Shown here piece by piece: positions 35,945 through 45,667 of a stretch of 64,000 nucleotides of DNA (position 1 is its first letter; each line of letters opens with the position of its first letter). The notes under the pieces were generated by a model. That model was not told where the DNA came from, made no database searches, and saw nothing but the letters and a program-made list of their open reading frames with translations. The position numbers and the translations under genes are program-made. Source of the stretch: Papaver somniferum (taxonomy: Eukaryota > Streptophyta > Magnoliopsida > Ranunculales > Papaveraceae); NCBI RefSeq assembly GCF_003573695.1, contig NC_039365.1, positions 81,169,082-81,233,081 on the forward strand, read 5' to 3'.

Positions 35945-36300
35945 CTATACAATCGAAAGACAAAGTATGGAAATATAACCCGAATGTACACATTCGGACG
36001 TAAGAAGACACATACTCTTCCCGAATACAAAACAATCGAAAGCTAACTAAACATATTTACAACCGAATATGCATCAATTGGAGTTCAGAAGCTCTAAATT
36101 TTTCATCATACACAATCGGAAGACAAAGTACAGAATTATAACCCGAATGAACAAATTCGGAAGTAAGAAGACACATATTTTCCCGAATGAAAAACAATCG
36201 GAATATATTTAAACATGTTTACAACCGAATATTCATCAACTGGAGTTCAGAAACTCTAAAATTTTATCCTACACAATCGGAGGTATAAAACATTATATTG
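35945..36300. repeat. CCGAAT/AATCGG repeat block in intron 1 of the PMD gene
   Basis: A phrase built from ACAATCGGAAGACAAAGTA, AACCCGAATG, ATTCGGAAGTAAGAAGACAC and ACCGAATAT recurs about three times over 350 bp. Confidence 0.8.
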
Positions 36301-36364
36301 TCTTCCGAATAAATACTGGCCCCAAAATGGGATTTTTCCTATATCAGAAATTTTGAGATTTTTT

Positions 36365-36367
<3 letters not shown>

Positions 36368-36434
<67 letters not shown>
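36368..36434. repeat. (AT)n microsatellite in intron 1 of the PMD gene
   Basis: More than 60 bp of alternating A and T ending just before ATTCGGTAGT. Confidence 0.97.
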
Positions 36435-36436
<2 letters not shown>

Positions 36437-37198
36437 GGTAGTGAGTGTACTTCCGAATACTGTGTGTCTACTTAAATATATTCGGGAACCAAAAAATTCA
36501 TTAAACTACCGATTATTACCAGTTTGTATCCAGGAAGATATAGCCAACAATATTCGGCCGATAACCATCAAATATTTCTCCCGAATACTGTCGATGTTCT
36601 TGAGAAATGAAGAACACGACTACATTCGGAAGTAAATAAGCATGAATATCGCCCGAATCTGGATAAATAACCGAAAACCCTAGAAATGTTTTTACTCGAT
36701 TCGTCGAATTAAAGCGAAATAAACCCCAAAAATGATAGATTCTTACCTAATTGGGGCCATTTGAAGTTGACGAAGTGTTTGACTATCGGAATCGCCACCA
36801 CCGACTACATCGACGGGTACTTCTTCTTCGCGTTCTTCTTCATTTGCAGCAACAATTTCTTTATTCCTTGCTAAAATCCCAATCTTTGGATCGATACCCC
36901 GAGCAACGTTTTTGGTTCTAGGTCTGTGGGTTTCATTTCCCTTATCCATTGTTTTATATACGAATCGACGATGTTTTGATTTTACGATTCGCGGCGATGT
37001 TTCGGTTGAACACAAGAACGAGGAATTTTTTTTTTTCTTCCACAATCGGAAGATAATATGAAACTGGAAGAAGAGTTGAAATGAGTAGAATTTTTTTTGA
37101 TTTGGTTTTTATACAGTTTTACCAGAAGGGTATTTATGTAACTTCAATATCATACAGGGTACCCCTTAACTAGAGTCTTTGGCTGGGTATAAATTGAT

Positions 37199-37238
37199 GG
37201 CCCCTAAATCCTTTCGGGTGCCCCCTAAAAACGCGAGG
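37199..37238 (-). repeat. Right terminal inverted repeat of the PMD transposon
   Basis: It ends in CCCCTAAAAACGCGAGG directly before the CAAAAGAG target duplication (37239-37246). Confidence 0.92.
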
Positions 37239-37246
37239 CAAAAGAG

Positions 37247-38316
37247 AACCATATGTAAGAGTTTTTTTTTTGTTTACTCTCTTGACAAATAGAGACAAGT
37301 TTTTGAAATAAATGTGACAAGTATTAATTGATGTGTGTAAAGAAATGATGTGACATTAATGCTCACCTTCCCAAAAATATGTCATATACAAGTTAGAAAA
37401 GTTTTTTTTTTTTTAATCCAAGAGATAAAATATCTATCTCTCTAACTTTAATTCACATGTGAACCAAAAACATAGTGGTCCCACCTATTATACATTTCAA
37501 CCTTTAGTCAAACATGTTGTTATCATCAAACTTTTCAACCTTTAATCAAAGATGTTGACATCATAATCAACCTACAAAACCTATTTTTGCTTATAAAATT
37601 TAACAAACGGGTCCCATATCAAATCTATTTTTCTAGCAATAGTACATATCCAACTTCTCTGTATAAATCAGAGTACCAGACTCTAAGTTTTAACACAAAC
37701 TGTTTATAGGAAACTCGTTTTCAAAACCAACTATCGTAAATCACCAAGTTTATCCCTTGAGACATAACAATTTCAAATGATTGTTGTAAATGGAGCAAAT
37801 TTATCTATGGATCGTCAGTTTTAAATATCTAAGCTCATCTAACCGGATCTAATGAGATCAAGCGTATGAAAAAAAAATCCCTAGAACGCGTCACACATAG
37901 AGTTGAAGAACTTTTCTTTCAACACAATTTAAAGTTCGAATTGTCATAAAAAGAATATAAAAGAGAGTCATGTCATGCGTAAGAGGCTTCTTATTTATTG
38001 TCTTCAAAAAGAGAGACGCGTTTTTTAACAAACGTGTCAAGTATTAATTGATGTGTGCAAAGTGATGATGTGACCTTAAAGCTCACTTTCCCAAAAACAT
38101 GTCATATACAAAGTGATAAAACTTGTTCTCTTTGTTTTTTTCCTCCCCAATCCAAGAGATAAAATATTTCTCTCTCTAACTTTAATTCACATGTGAACCA
38201 AAAAAACATAGTGGTCCCACCTATTTTACTTTTCAACTTTAGTCAAAGAACATTTCACAAATAAATACTTTTATTGATTAACCTTGTGTTTATAGGTTAA
38301 TCAGTAAAAAAGAGAA
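37247..38316. repeat. Right part of repeat copy C and further diverged units
   Basis: 37247-37360 continues copy C (matching 40154-40263). It then passes into units containing AGAGATAAAATAT, TTCACATGTGAACCAAAAA and ATAGTGGTCCCACCTAT, which recur near 37417, 38150, 38320 and 39070. 37880-38080 is another diverged unit with AAGTATTAATTGATGTGTG. No gene seen. Confidence 0.7.
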
Positions 38317-41300
38317 CCAAAAGATAAAATCTTTATCTTTGTCTGACTTTAATTCATCTAACATCGGAACCAAAAATATAGTGGTCCCACCTATTCTACT
38401 TTTCAACATTTAATCAAAGATACTAACATCATCAACTACCTACAAAACCTATTTTTGTTTATACAATATAACTAACGGGTCCTGCATCAAATCTACCTCC
38501 TTAGCAAATACATATCCAACTTCTCTGTATGAACCAAAGTACCAGACATAAAATTTTAGTACAAGGTGTTTATGCGAAATTTGTTTTCAACATCAACTAT
38601 CGTATATCACTAAATTTATTCATTGAGACATGTTAATATAAAGTAATAATGCATAAAATACTAAATAAGTATCTTACAACAAAGAAAAACAATATATTAT
38701 TGTCGATAAAAGTATTTCCGCTGTTTATTTGAAATGTTGATTTGCATAGTTTCTTTTACACGCGTTAGATTATGTGGAAAGGCATTCTTGCATCCTTTAA
38801 GTCATGTATACAAGGTTCTGTAAGAGACATATTTTAGGTGCAAAATTCTTTTTTCAATATTTTGTGTGAAAATTTATTTTTGCATCCTTTTGAAAGATTG
38901 CGAAACAGTTCCACTTCTAAGTAATTATTCATCTCTACTTTTTGAGGTTTGCTTTTCTTGTATGTTAAAGCTTGGTATCCTCTTAGTTCCTTTTCCGTGC
39001 ATCATTCTAATTATTATCAAGTTTCCAAAAACATGTCACATACAAGTCAAAAAACTTGTTTTGTTATTCTTTTCAATCCAAGAGATAAAATCTCCATCTC
39101 TCTCTAAATTTATTTTAGTTAACATGTGAACTTAAAATAGTGGTCCCACTGATTCTACTTTTCAACCTTTAGTCAAAGTTGTGACATCATCAACTATCTA
39201 AAAAACCTATTTGAAGTGTTAACCCGCATGATTTCTTTTACACCCGTTGGATTACGCATGATGGTTTTCTATTGGCTGGACAAGACCATGCAGACCATAC
39301 GTGTTTTCTTTAGTGTTAATTAAGTAATATTGTGTGGAAAGTTATTCTTGTATCCTTTAAATTATGTATACAAGGTTTTGTAAGAGGCATATTAGGTGTA
39401 AAATATTTTCTTCAATATTTTGTGTGAAAATTTGTTTTTGCACCCTTTTGAAAGGTTATGAAACAGTTCTATATCCAGGTACTTTCTCATCTCTACTTTG
39501 TCAGGTTTACTCTTCTTGTATGTTAAAACTTGTTATTCTCGTAATTCCTTCTTCGTGCATTATTATAATATGCATGATGACTTCTTTTATACTCGTTGGA
39601 TCAGGCACATTTATTTAATTGGTTGGATCAACATCATGCGGATCATACTTGTTTTCCTTAGTATTAATTAGGTAATGATTACCCTGTGTAAAAAAAGCTA
39701 CCAAACAGACCAAATACTCTTACTGTAAAGAAAAATCCGCATTATGTCTAAACATTTGTCTTACTATGGAAGAAAAGTTCACCCCTTTTAGAAAATGTTG
39801 GGTCCAATTATATCTCATTTAGTAAGCTTTGTGACTTTTTTGTTGTTGTTGAATAATCTGTGTGACTTCAATTGTAAATTTCAAGACAAATTATTTTGAC
39901 TTTAAAATTTGCTCGGTTTCATAGGATCCCATTGATCTCAACAATTATATGGTTGCATAGAGAAGTTGTTGATGCGAAGAGCTAACAAAGTGATCTACAA
40001 GGCTCAACAATGTAAATGTAGAGAAGATTTTGGGGGAAAATATGGAGGGTATGATTTATTTATATTCCCAATAACACACCACACATACAGTTGAAAAAAA
40101 CCCTTTTCACAAAAATGTGAAGTTAGAATTGTTATAGAAATAATACAAAAGAGAACCATACGTAAGAGGTTTTTTTGTTCACTCCCTTGACAAATGGAGA
40201 CAAGTTTTTGAAATAAACATGCCAAGTATTAATTGATGTGTGTAGAGAGATGATGTGACATTAATGCTTGGATGGTGCCAATCAGAAATGTATGAACTAG
40301 ATAGATGCTGACACTATACTATTATCTGGAGCTACACTAGGCTCAACAATGTAGTAAAAGAGGATCTTGTGACCCTTGTGATACCCCAAAACTATACGTG
40401 TGAGACTCATGTGCGACTCCGGTGAGACCCCCAAGTGAAAGAACCATGTGCTTTGATATTTGATGCTAATCACCTATTCTCGTACCTTCTGGTCTCCATG
40501 GTTAATAAATTCAAAAGTTTTATGCTTGGATGGTGCCAATCAGAAAGGCATCAAATAACTAGATGCTGACACTTTAATATTATCTGGAGCTACACAAGGC
40601 TCAACAATGTAGTAAAAGAGGCTCTTGAGACCCTTATGATACCCTCTTGCCACACACGTGAGACCCATGTGCGACTCCCACGTGAACCATGTCCATTGAC
40701 CTTTGCTGCTAATCACCTGTTCACGCACCCCCTGGCCTTTATGGGTAAATAAGTTGAGAATTTTCATGCTTGGATGGTTCCAATCAGAAAGGTATTAACT
40801 AGCTAGATGCTGGCACTTTACTATTATCTGGAGCTACATAAGGCTCAACAATGTAGTAAAAGAGGATCTTGCGACCCTTGTGATACCCCATTGCTACACG
40901 CGTGGGACTCATGTGCGACTTAGTGAGACCCCCACGTGAATACATATACAATTTATCTGTATAAACCAGAGTACCAAACTTTAAATTTTAACACAAACTG
41001 TTTGTGGGAAATTTGTTTTCAAAATCAACTATAGTAAATCAATAAGTTTATCCCTTGAGACATAACATAATCAAATGTGATGAATGCCAAATAATGCATA
41101 TTTCTACTTCTTTTTCTTGGCATTTAACTTATCTTTTGTGCTTTAAAATCATATATTACTCCAAAATTCTGTATTTACATTGTTTTCAAGAATAAATACT
41201 TTTACTAATTAACTTTGTGTTTTTAGGTACTAAATAAAGCTTGGATGAATAGGGAAGTCAAAAGAGCAGAGAATTGGTCACAGTGGAAGAGAGACAACAA

Positions 41301-41510
41301 AGACTCCCACTAGATGGCAGTGAAGAATGTCGTTTGCACCTCATCCTCAAGTGAAGAATATCACTTGCACGACCCAAAACTAGAAGTGGGATTGAGATAT
41401 TAGTTTTGATGAAGACGTGGGCCTAGAAAAAGATTTTCCAAGAGATAAAACCCAAGATCTAAGACCCAAACCTGTATTAATCTCGAACCGTCAGATTTGT
41501 TATAAAAAAA
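38317..41510. repeat. Large duplicated segment, copy A
   Basis: From CCAAAAGATAAAATCTTTAT to about 41240 this is nearly identical to 49183-52108 at a constant offset of 10,866-10,867 bp (occasional single-base differences, roughly 98-99% by eye). After AAATAAAGCTTGGATGA the match continues at about 80% to CCGTCAGATTTG near 41500. It holds two related units with TTTTAGGTGCAAAATTC and TGTGAAAATTTATTTTTGCA (38821 and 39377) and a three-fold tandem repeat at 40264-40940. It codes for nothing recognisable. Confidence 0.92.
40264..40940. repeat. Three-fold tandem repeat, 244-258-bp units, inside copy A
   Basis: Units begin ATGCTTGGATGG at 40264, 40522 and 40766 and carry TCTGGAGCTACA, GGCTCAACAATGTAGTAAAA and CATGTGCGACT. 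The same triplet lies in copy B (about 51131-51807). Confidence 0.92.
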
Positions 41511-42928
41511 TGGGGTTAACAGTCCATCAATCGGATTGTAAACAAGTTTTTCTACTTGGTTTCCCTAGAACCGAGCTGCTATAAACTTCACACCTTTTGT
41601 CTCCATCTTTTCCCCGTGATGTATTGTTTTTCCTCCATCTTTTTAAGACCTTCACCCCTAGCATTGGAGATGCTCTAAGGAGTCCTGCACCAAATCTATT
41701 TATCTAACAAATACATACGGTGTAATGATTTAGTTTTCCAAAAGAAAAAAAGATTAATATCATTGAAAATGATTTTTCTACCGTTGACAACCTTTTTGTG
41801 ACGATTATATTTTAACGATTATTTTGAAAGCACTTAATTATAAATTGAGTTCCTCGATACAAACAATATAACCCAAAATGATACCATTTCAATTCATCTG
41901 CTTTTTAGGTGCAGTGGAACATGTATCTTTAAAAGTATGAGTTTTTATTCACAAAAAGAAACGGTATCTATACGAATACGCGAGGTATCAAATCGGTATC
42001 AACTGTTAGGTAGGCTAGGTTGCTCTAAAATTAATATGTACAACTGGCAACTCAAGACAGCTATAGACATATGTAAACCCCAGTACGAAAGAAAAGATCT
42101 ACATAAAAACATTAGTCATGGATATATATGGCTTTATAAAGAACATTCGTAGAATATTAGAACAACCTATAGCCTACCTAACATTCATTTAATATTAGTC
42201 AAATATTTTTGTTTATAAAATCTAACTTAGGGGTCCTACTCACAAATTAGTCACAAATCCATATCAGTATATCACCAGCTAATCACTGTTGCGGCCTACA
42301 CCTTGATTTGAAATCTGACACCAGATGCTCATAGACCACTCAAACATGCTTGAAGGTGACATCTTTGGCTTTTATTAATCCATGTTTCATGTGTGGTGTT
42401 TGTGGGCTACTAGCTTCATGTGCAATAAGTGAAAAGCAGTTTTTGCTCCAAGCGAAATAGTAAATCCTTTAATATAATTTTAACTGACCATTTTATTATC
42501 TTGGTGGTGTTGCCCCTGATGTATTTATGAAAAGATTCCAACCATTAGTGATTTCATAACTTTCAAAAAAAGGGTTTCGAATTGTTTTTTTGGGAAAAAA
42601 ATCATTTTTTTTGATTTGAATCAGACTAAATGTGCAGATTGAAACGTTTTCATCAATGAGCCCGCTAGTAATTTTGAGATTACTGCCGATGATATAACCG
42701 GCGAGTTTTGGGACTATTGCACATTTGTATCGTTAAGAGGGATCATAGTAGAATAATAAAATGTATTGCTTAACTTGTTTGAAGTGATTAATGGATTACT
42801 GAGCATGGTGTCAACATATTCAACCAGTCTACCCAGGAAGTTTATTTGTTTTCATTATGCAATTTACTTAGTTTTTAAGCACTCACGAAATCTCAGTACA
42901 AGAAAATGAGTGCGTGCAAGTTAAACTC
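41511..42928. other. Non-coding stretch between copy A and a MITE
   Basis: No gene recognised. GGAGATGCTCTAAGG near 41665 looks like the right end of a Tourist-like MITE whose left end I could not find. The 71-aa open frame at 41937 has no family support. Confidence 0.4.
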
Positions 42929-42931
42929 TTA

Positions 42932-43922
42932 GAGCAACCACAGTCATGAGACGGACCAAATATCAAAAGCCAGACTAAAAGCCAAAAAAATTTGGTATTC
43001 TGGGTGTTCAAGCGCAATGGGGGACGACCAAAATTTGGTGAAGCGTAACTTATACGAACGCTTGGTGCGAGACGGAACTTATACTCACGTTTCTTGACCG
43101 AGCGTCTTTATAATATGCGTCTGAACGAAACGGAGGTATTACGTGCGCCTGATTGAGGCGCAAGTGTAGTTCACGCCTAACATGGGACGGCGATGGAAAG
43201 TGCGTCTACTGGGACGGAGATGTTATGTGCGTCTGATACATACGGAGATAGAAAGTGCGTATGACTCAGGCGGACATAGAAGGTGCGTCTGGGTAGCCAA
43301 AGAAAAAAATCAAAAATGTCCGTGAGAAGTAAATGATTTGAGCACTGCACATTCGTTTCTTGCTTCCTCCTCAAAGCGGGTAGTTTATGATGTTGATATG
43401 GATGGGGGGCGTAACTGCTTAGAGCAACCACAGCCATGGTGAAAGAGGAAGTAAACTGGGTGCATATAATCAACGAAAATTAAAACTGGTATCAGGCGCA
43501 CACTATTCTTCTACCCATCTCATACGTAACTTAAAGTTGCGTTTCATCCAGACGCACGTATAATCAACGCCCATCTCATACGTAACTTAAAGTTACGTTT
43601 CATCCAGACGCACAATAAAACTACGCCTGATATTGGGCGGATGTATTAGATGCGTTTGAAGGGGCGGAGTTTATACATGCGCCTGACTCATACGGTGTTT
43701 ATATGCTCGCCTGATTGCATACGGTGATTAAACTTACGCCTGGTTTCATACGCTCCTAATACTTCCGTCCCACTATATCTTCTTTAGTCTGGACAGACGA
43801 CCATATTTGGTCTCAAACCCTAAATTTGGCGACCAAATTTGGGTTTACTCCTCACCACTGCGGCACTCTTTAAGACCACATTTGGGTTTAGTACCCAAAT
43901 TTGATCGTGACTGTGGTTGCTC
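42932..43922. mobile_element. Tourist-like (PIF/Harbinger) MITE with a nested left end
   Basis: TTA at 42929-42931 and 43923-43925 flanks ends GAGCAACCACAGTCATGA and its near-complement (ACTGTGGTTGCTC). A second left end, TTA + GAGCAACCACAGCCATGG, starts at 43419 inside the element, so either a second copy inserted in the first or the element is a partial duplication. The interior carries many short motifs such as GCGTCTG, ACGCCTGA and CATACGG in both orientations. No coding capacity. Confidence 0.8.
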
Positions 43923-43955
43923 TTAGAGTAGACAATGAATTAAAAATAAACTGAA

Positions 43956-44354
43956 TGTTATGTGATATGTCTATTGATGTGGCCGACTCACCGTAAAGAA
44001 AGGTGTCCAAATATATCAATGACACCGGCTTATGTACGTGTTTTATCAAGATTCTAGTTCTTCATGCTTTTACCCCTATAAAAGGGGCTGTTCAGTTTGG
44101 TGTACAGTAACAACTTTAAGATAGAAATGAAGTGTCTATTTTTCTCCCCAACAACTATATACTTAATTAGTAAATTAGTAGTAGTATATACATATGACTC
44201 TTCGTATTCCCTTTGTAAAGTAAAGCTACAGAAAAGTAGTTAATTAGTATAGCTACTTATATATAGTTCTGGTAGTATATAGTAGTCTATATCATCAGAT
44301 TAGACTACGTATATAGCTACGTACAACGGTACCAAAGTTAGATTAGTTACAAGA
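43956..44354 (+). repeat. Copia 5' LTR
   Basis: 399 bp, starting TGTTATGTGATATGTC, preceded by the target duplication CTGAA and followed by the primer site. Confidence 0.9.
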
Positions 44355-44370
44355 TGTTATCAACACGAAT
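44355..44370 (+). other. Copia primer-binding site
   Basis: TGTTATCAACACGAAT directly follows the LTR; the TTATCA(A/G)CACGA form is common in one group of plant Copia elements. Confidence 0.7.
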
Positions 44371-44479
44371 CGTTCCCGACGTTTGACGGACAAGCTACTA
44401 CTGTTCAACAACTAAAATACAGGGAGTATAGATAGTTGTTGTTCCTTTGAATACTTTTCTTAAAAGGCAAATTTAACGA

Positions 44480-45496
44480 AACTCGAATTCGCAGGTCTTG
44501 ACATCTCAGGAAATAATTATATTTTTTGGGCACTTGATGTCGAGCTTCATTTGAAAGCTTAAGGCCTCGGGCATACTATTACGGAAGGAAACAACGCGTC
44601 CAAGCAGGACCGCGCTACGGCTCTAATTTTCCTTCGCCACCATCTCCATGATGATTTAAAAAGGTAATATTTGACAGTTAAAGATCCATTTACTTTATGA
44701 AACTGTCTGAAAAAACGGTTTGACCACCTGAAGTTGGTCATACTTCCAAAAGCTCGGAATGATTGGTTGAACTTGCGACTGCAAGATTTTCGATCAGTGG
44801 TAGCTTATAATTCTGCTCTATTTAAAATTACCTCGACATTAAAATTGTGCGGGGGAAATGTCTTTGACGAACAAATGTTAGAGAAAACATTTACAACTTT
44901 TCATGCCTCGAATGTGCTCCTGCAGCAGCAATATCGAGAGCGTAAATTTACAGAATATTCCGACTAATTTCCTGTTTTTTGATTGCAGAGCAGAATAATG
45001 AGTTTTTGTTAAGAAACCATGAAGCTCGTCCTGTTGGTTCTGCAGCGGTGCCTGAAGCACACGCTGCTACACATTTTAGACGAGGAAATAATCATGGTAA
45101 CAAAGGAAAACATGGAAATGGTAAAGGAAACTAACGTGGGGGCCACAAAAATGAACGAGGAAAGGGTGTCCGTTACCAGCCGTACCAACGGCCGCTAAAA
45201 ATTGCGGAACCAAAGGAACCGAAGCAAGAAAAGGGAAAGGGTTCTTCTAGTCAACCTCCTCAGAAAAGTGTTTGCTATCGGTGTGGCTTAACTGATCACT
45301 GGCAGCGTACCTGTCGTACGCCAGAACATTTTGTTAGGCTCTATCAGGCGTCCCTGAAGCGACCTGCCGAAGACATAGAAACAAATTTAATTGAAGCCAG
45401 TGCCCCCAGTACCAGTGATACCCACTTGGATGTATCTGATTATCTCGTCGACCTTGAAAGTGGCGAGCCTAGTCAGTTTTCTTTTGATGAGCTGTA
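44480..45496 (+). pseudogene. Copia gag with zinc knuckle, broken by stops
   Basis: The frame shows a Copia-type gag: LRHHLHDDLKR, YLTVKDPFTL, VILPKARNDWLNLRLQDF, TFHASNVLLQQQYRERKF, then a Gly/Lys/Arg-rich linker and the knuckle CYRCGLTDHWQRTC (about 45271-45312), ending FSFDEL and TAG at 45494-45496. Stops fall near 44560, 44663 and 44700, and the middle (44967-45150) is shifted. Gag forms the virus-like particle and the knuckle binds the RNA. This copy is inactive. Confidence 0.85.
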
Positions 45497-45667
45497 GAAC
45501 TGTTTCTTCCTTATGCCCTGTAGTATATTTCCTTGTGTTTTCTGTATTTTTTTTTCTCTTGTTGTAATTTTGGGTGCGTCCTTTTTGGTGATGTATACCA
45601 CATTTTTTTGGTGTAATATAAGTAGACATTTTGGTAGTATTGTTGTTTAATTTTCTCTCGTCTATTT

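Larger units (their letters stand above)
33046..36949 (-). pseudogene. Plant mobile domain (PMD) protein gene, five exons, one frameshift and one premature stop
   Basis: Phase-consistent exons on the minus strand: 36949-36747 (MDKGNETHRPRTKN..., donor GTAAG), 35911-35427, 35338-34619, 34089-33457 and 33363-33046. Exon 2 holds a Gln/Ser/Glu-rich repeat stretch (SxEQGVQPSxEQ) and a basic tail. Exon 3 holds the PMD core: VERMYPETDTFHMPFGEMTI, TPDDVVQILNLP and GDYSWGTACLAFLMEEL, ending NVTLLQ, and exon 4 opens with AWIYDHFPIL, exactly as the family continues. Exon 5 ends in a basic Arg/Lys-rich tail. PMD (PF10536) occurs in host proteins such as MAIN/MAIL1 and in transposon-borne copies. Two lesions are seen: a one-base frame change near 35510-35540, and TAA at 33786-33784, after which the frame stays open for 109 codons. 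The full product would be about 785 aa. Sequencing error cannot be excluded for the frameshift. Confidence 0.82.
29718..37238. mobile_element. 7.5-kb TIR transposon (Mutator-like?) carrying a plant mobile domain gene
   Basis: The termini are inverted repeats of about 40 bp: CCTCGCGTTTTTAGGGG at 29718 and its complement ending at 37238. The target duplication is CAAAAGAG at 29710-29717 and 37239-37246. Two related copies of the flanking repeat (40146-40153 and 51013-51020) hold a single CAAAAGAG running into AACCATA, so the empty site is visible in the same window and the borders are certain. Inside are three gene remnants: a MULE-transposase-like fragment (+), a small gene (-) and a five-exon PMD gene (-). 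The non-coding part is full of CCGAAT/ATTCGG and AATCGG/CCGATT words. The 8-bp duplication allows hAT or Mutator; the MULE-like fragment, the PMD gene and the lack of CAGGG-type hAT ends favour Mutator. Superfamily is inference. Confidence 0.88.

Noticed and set aside
33682..36046. Plus-strand open frames opposite the PMD gene
   Set aside because: They are antisense to exons with conserved PMD motifs and phase-matched splice sites.
41640..41680. A complete Tourist-like MITE ending at GGAGATGCTC
   Set aside because: Only the right end was found; no matching left end with a TTA/TAA duplication lies within a reasonable distance.
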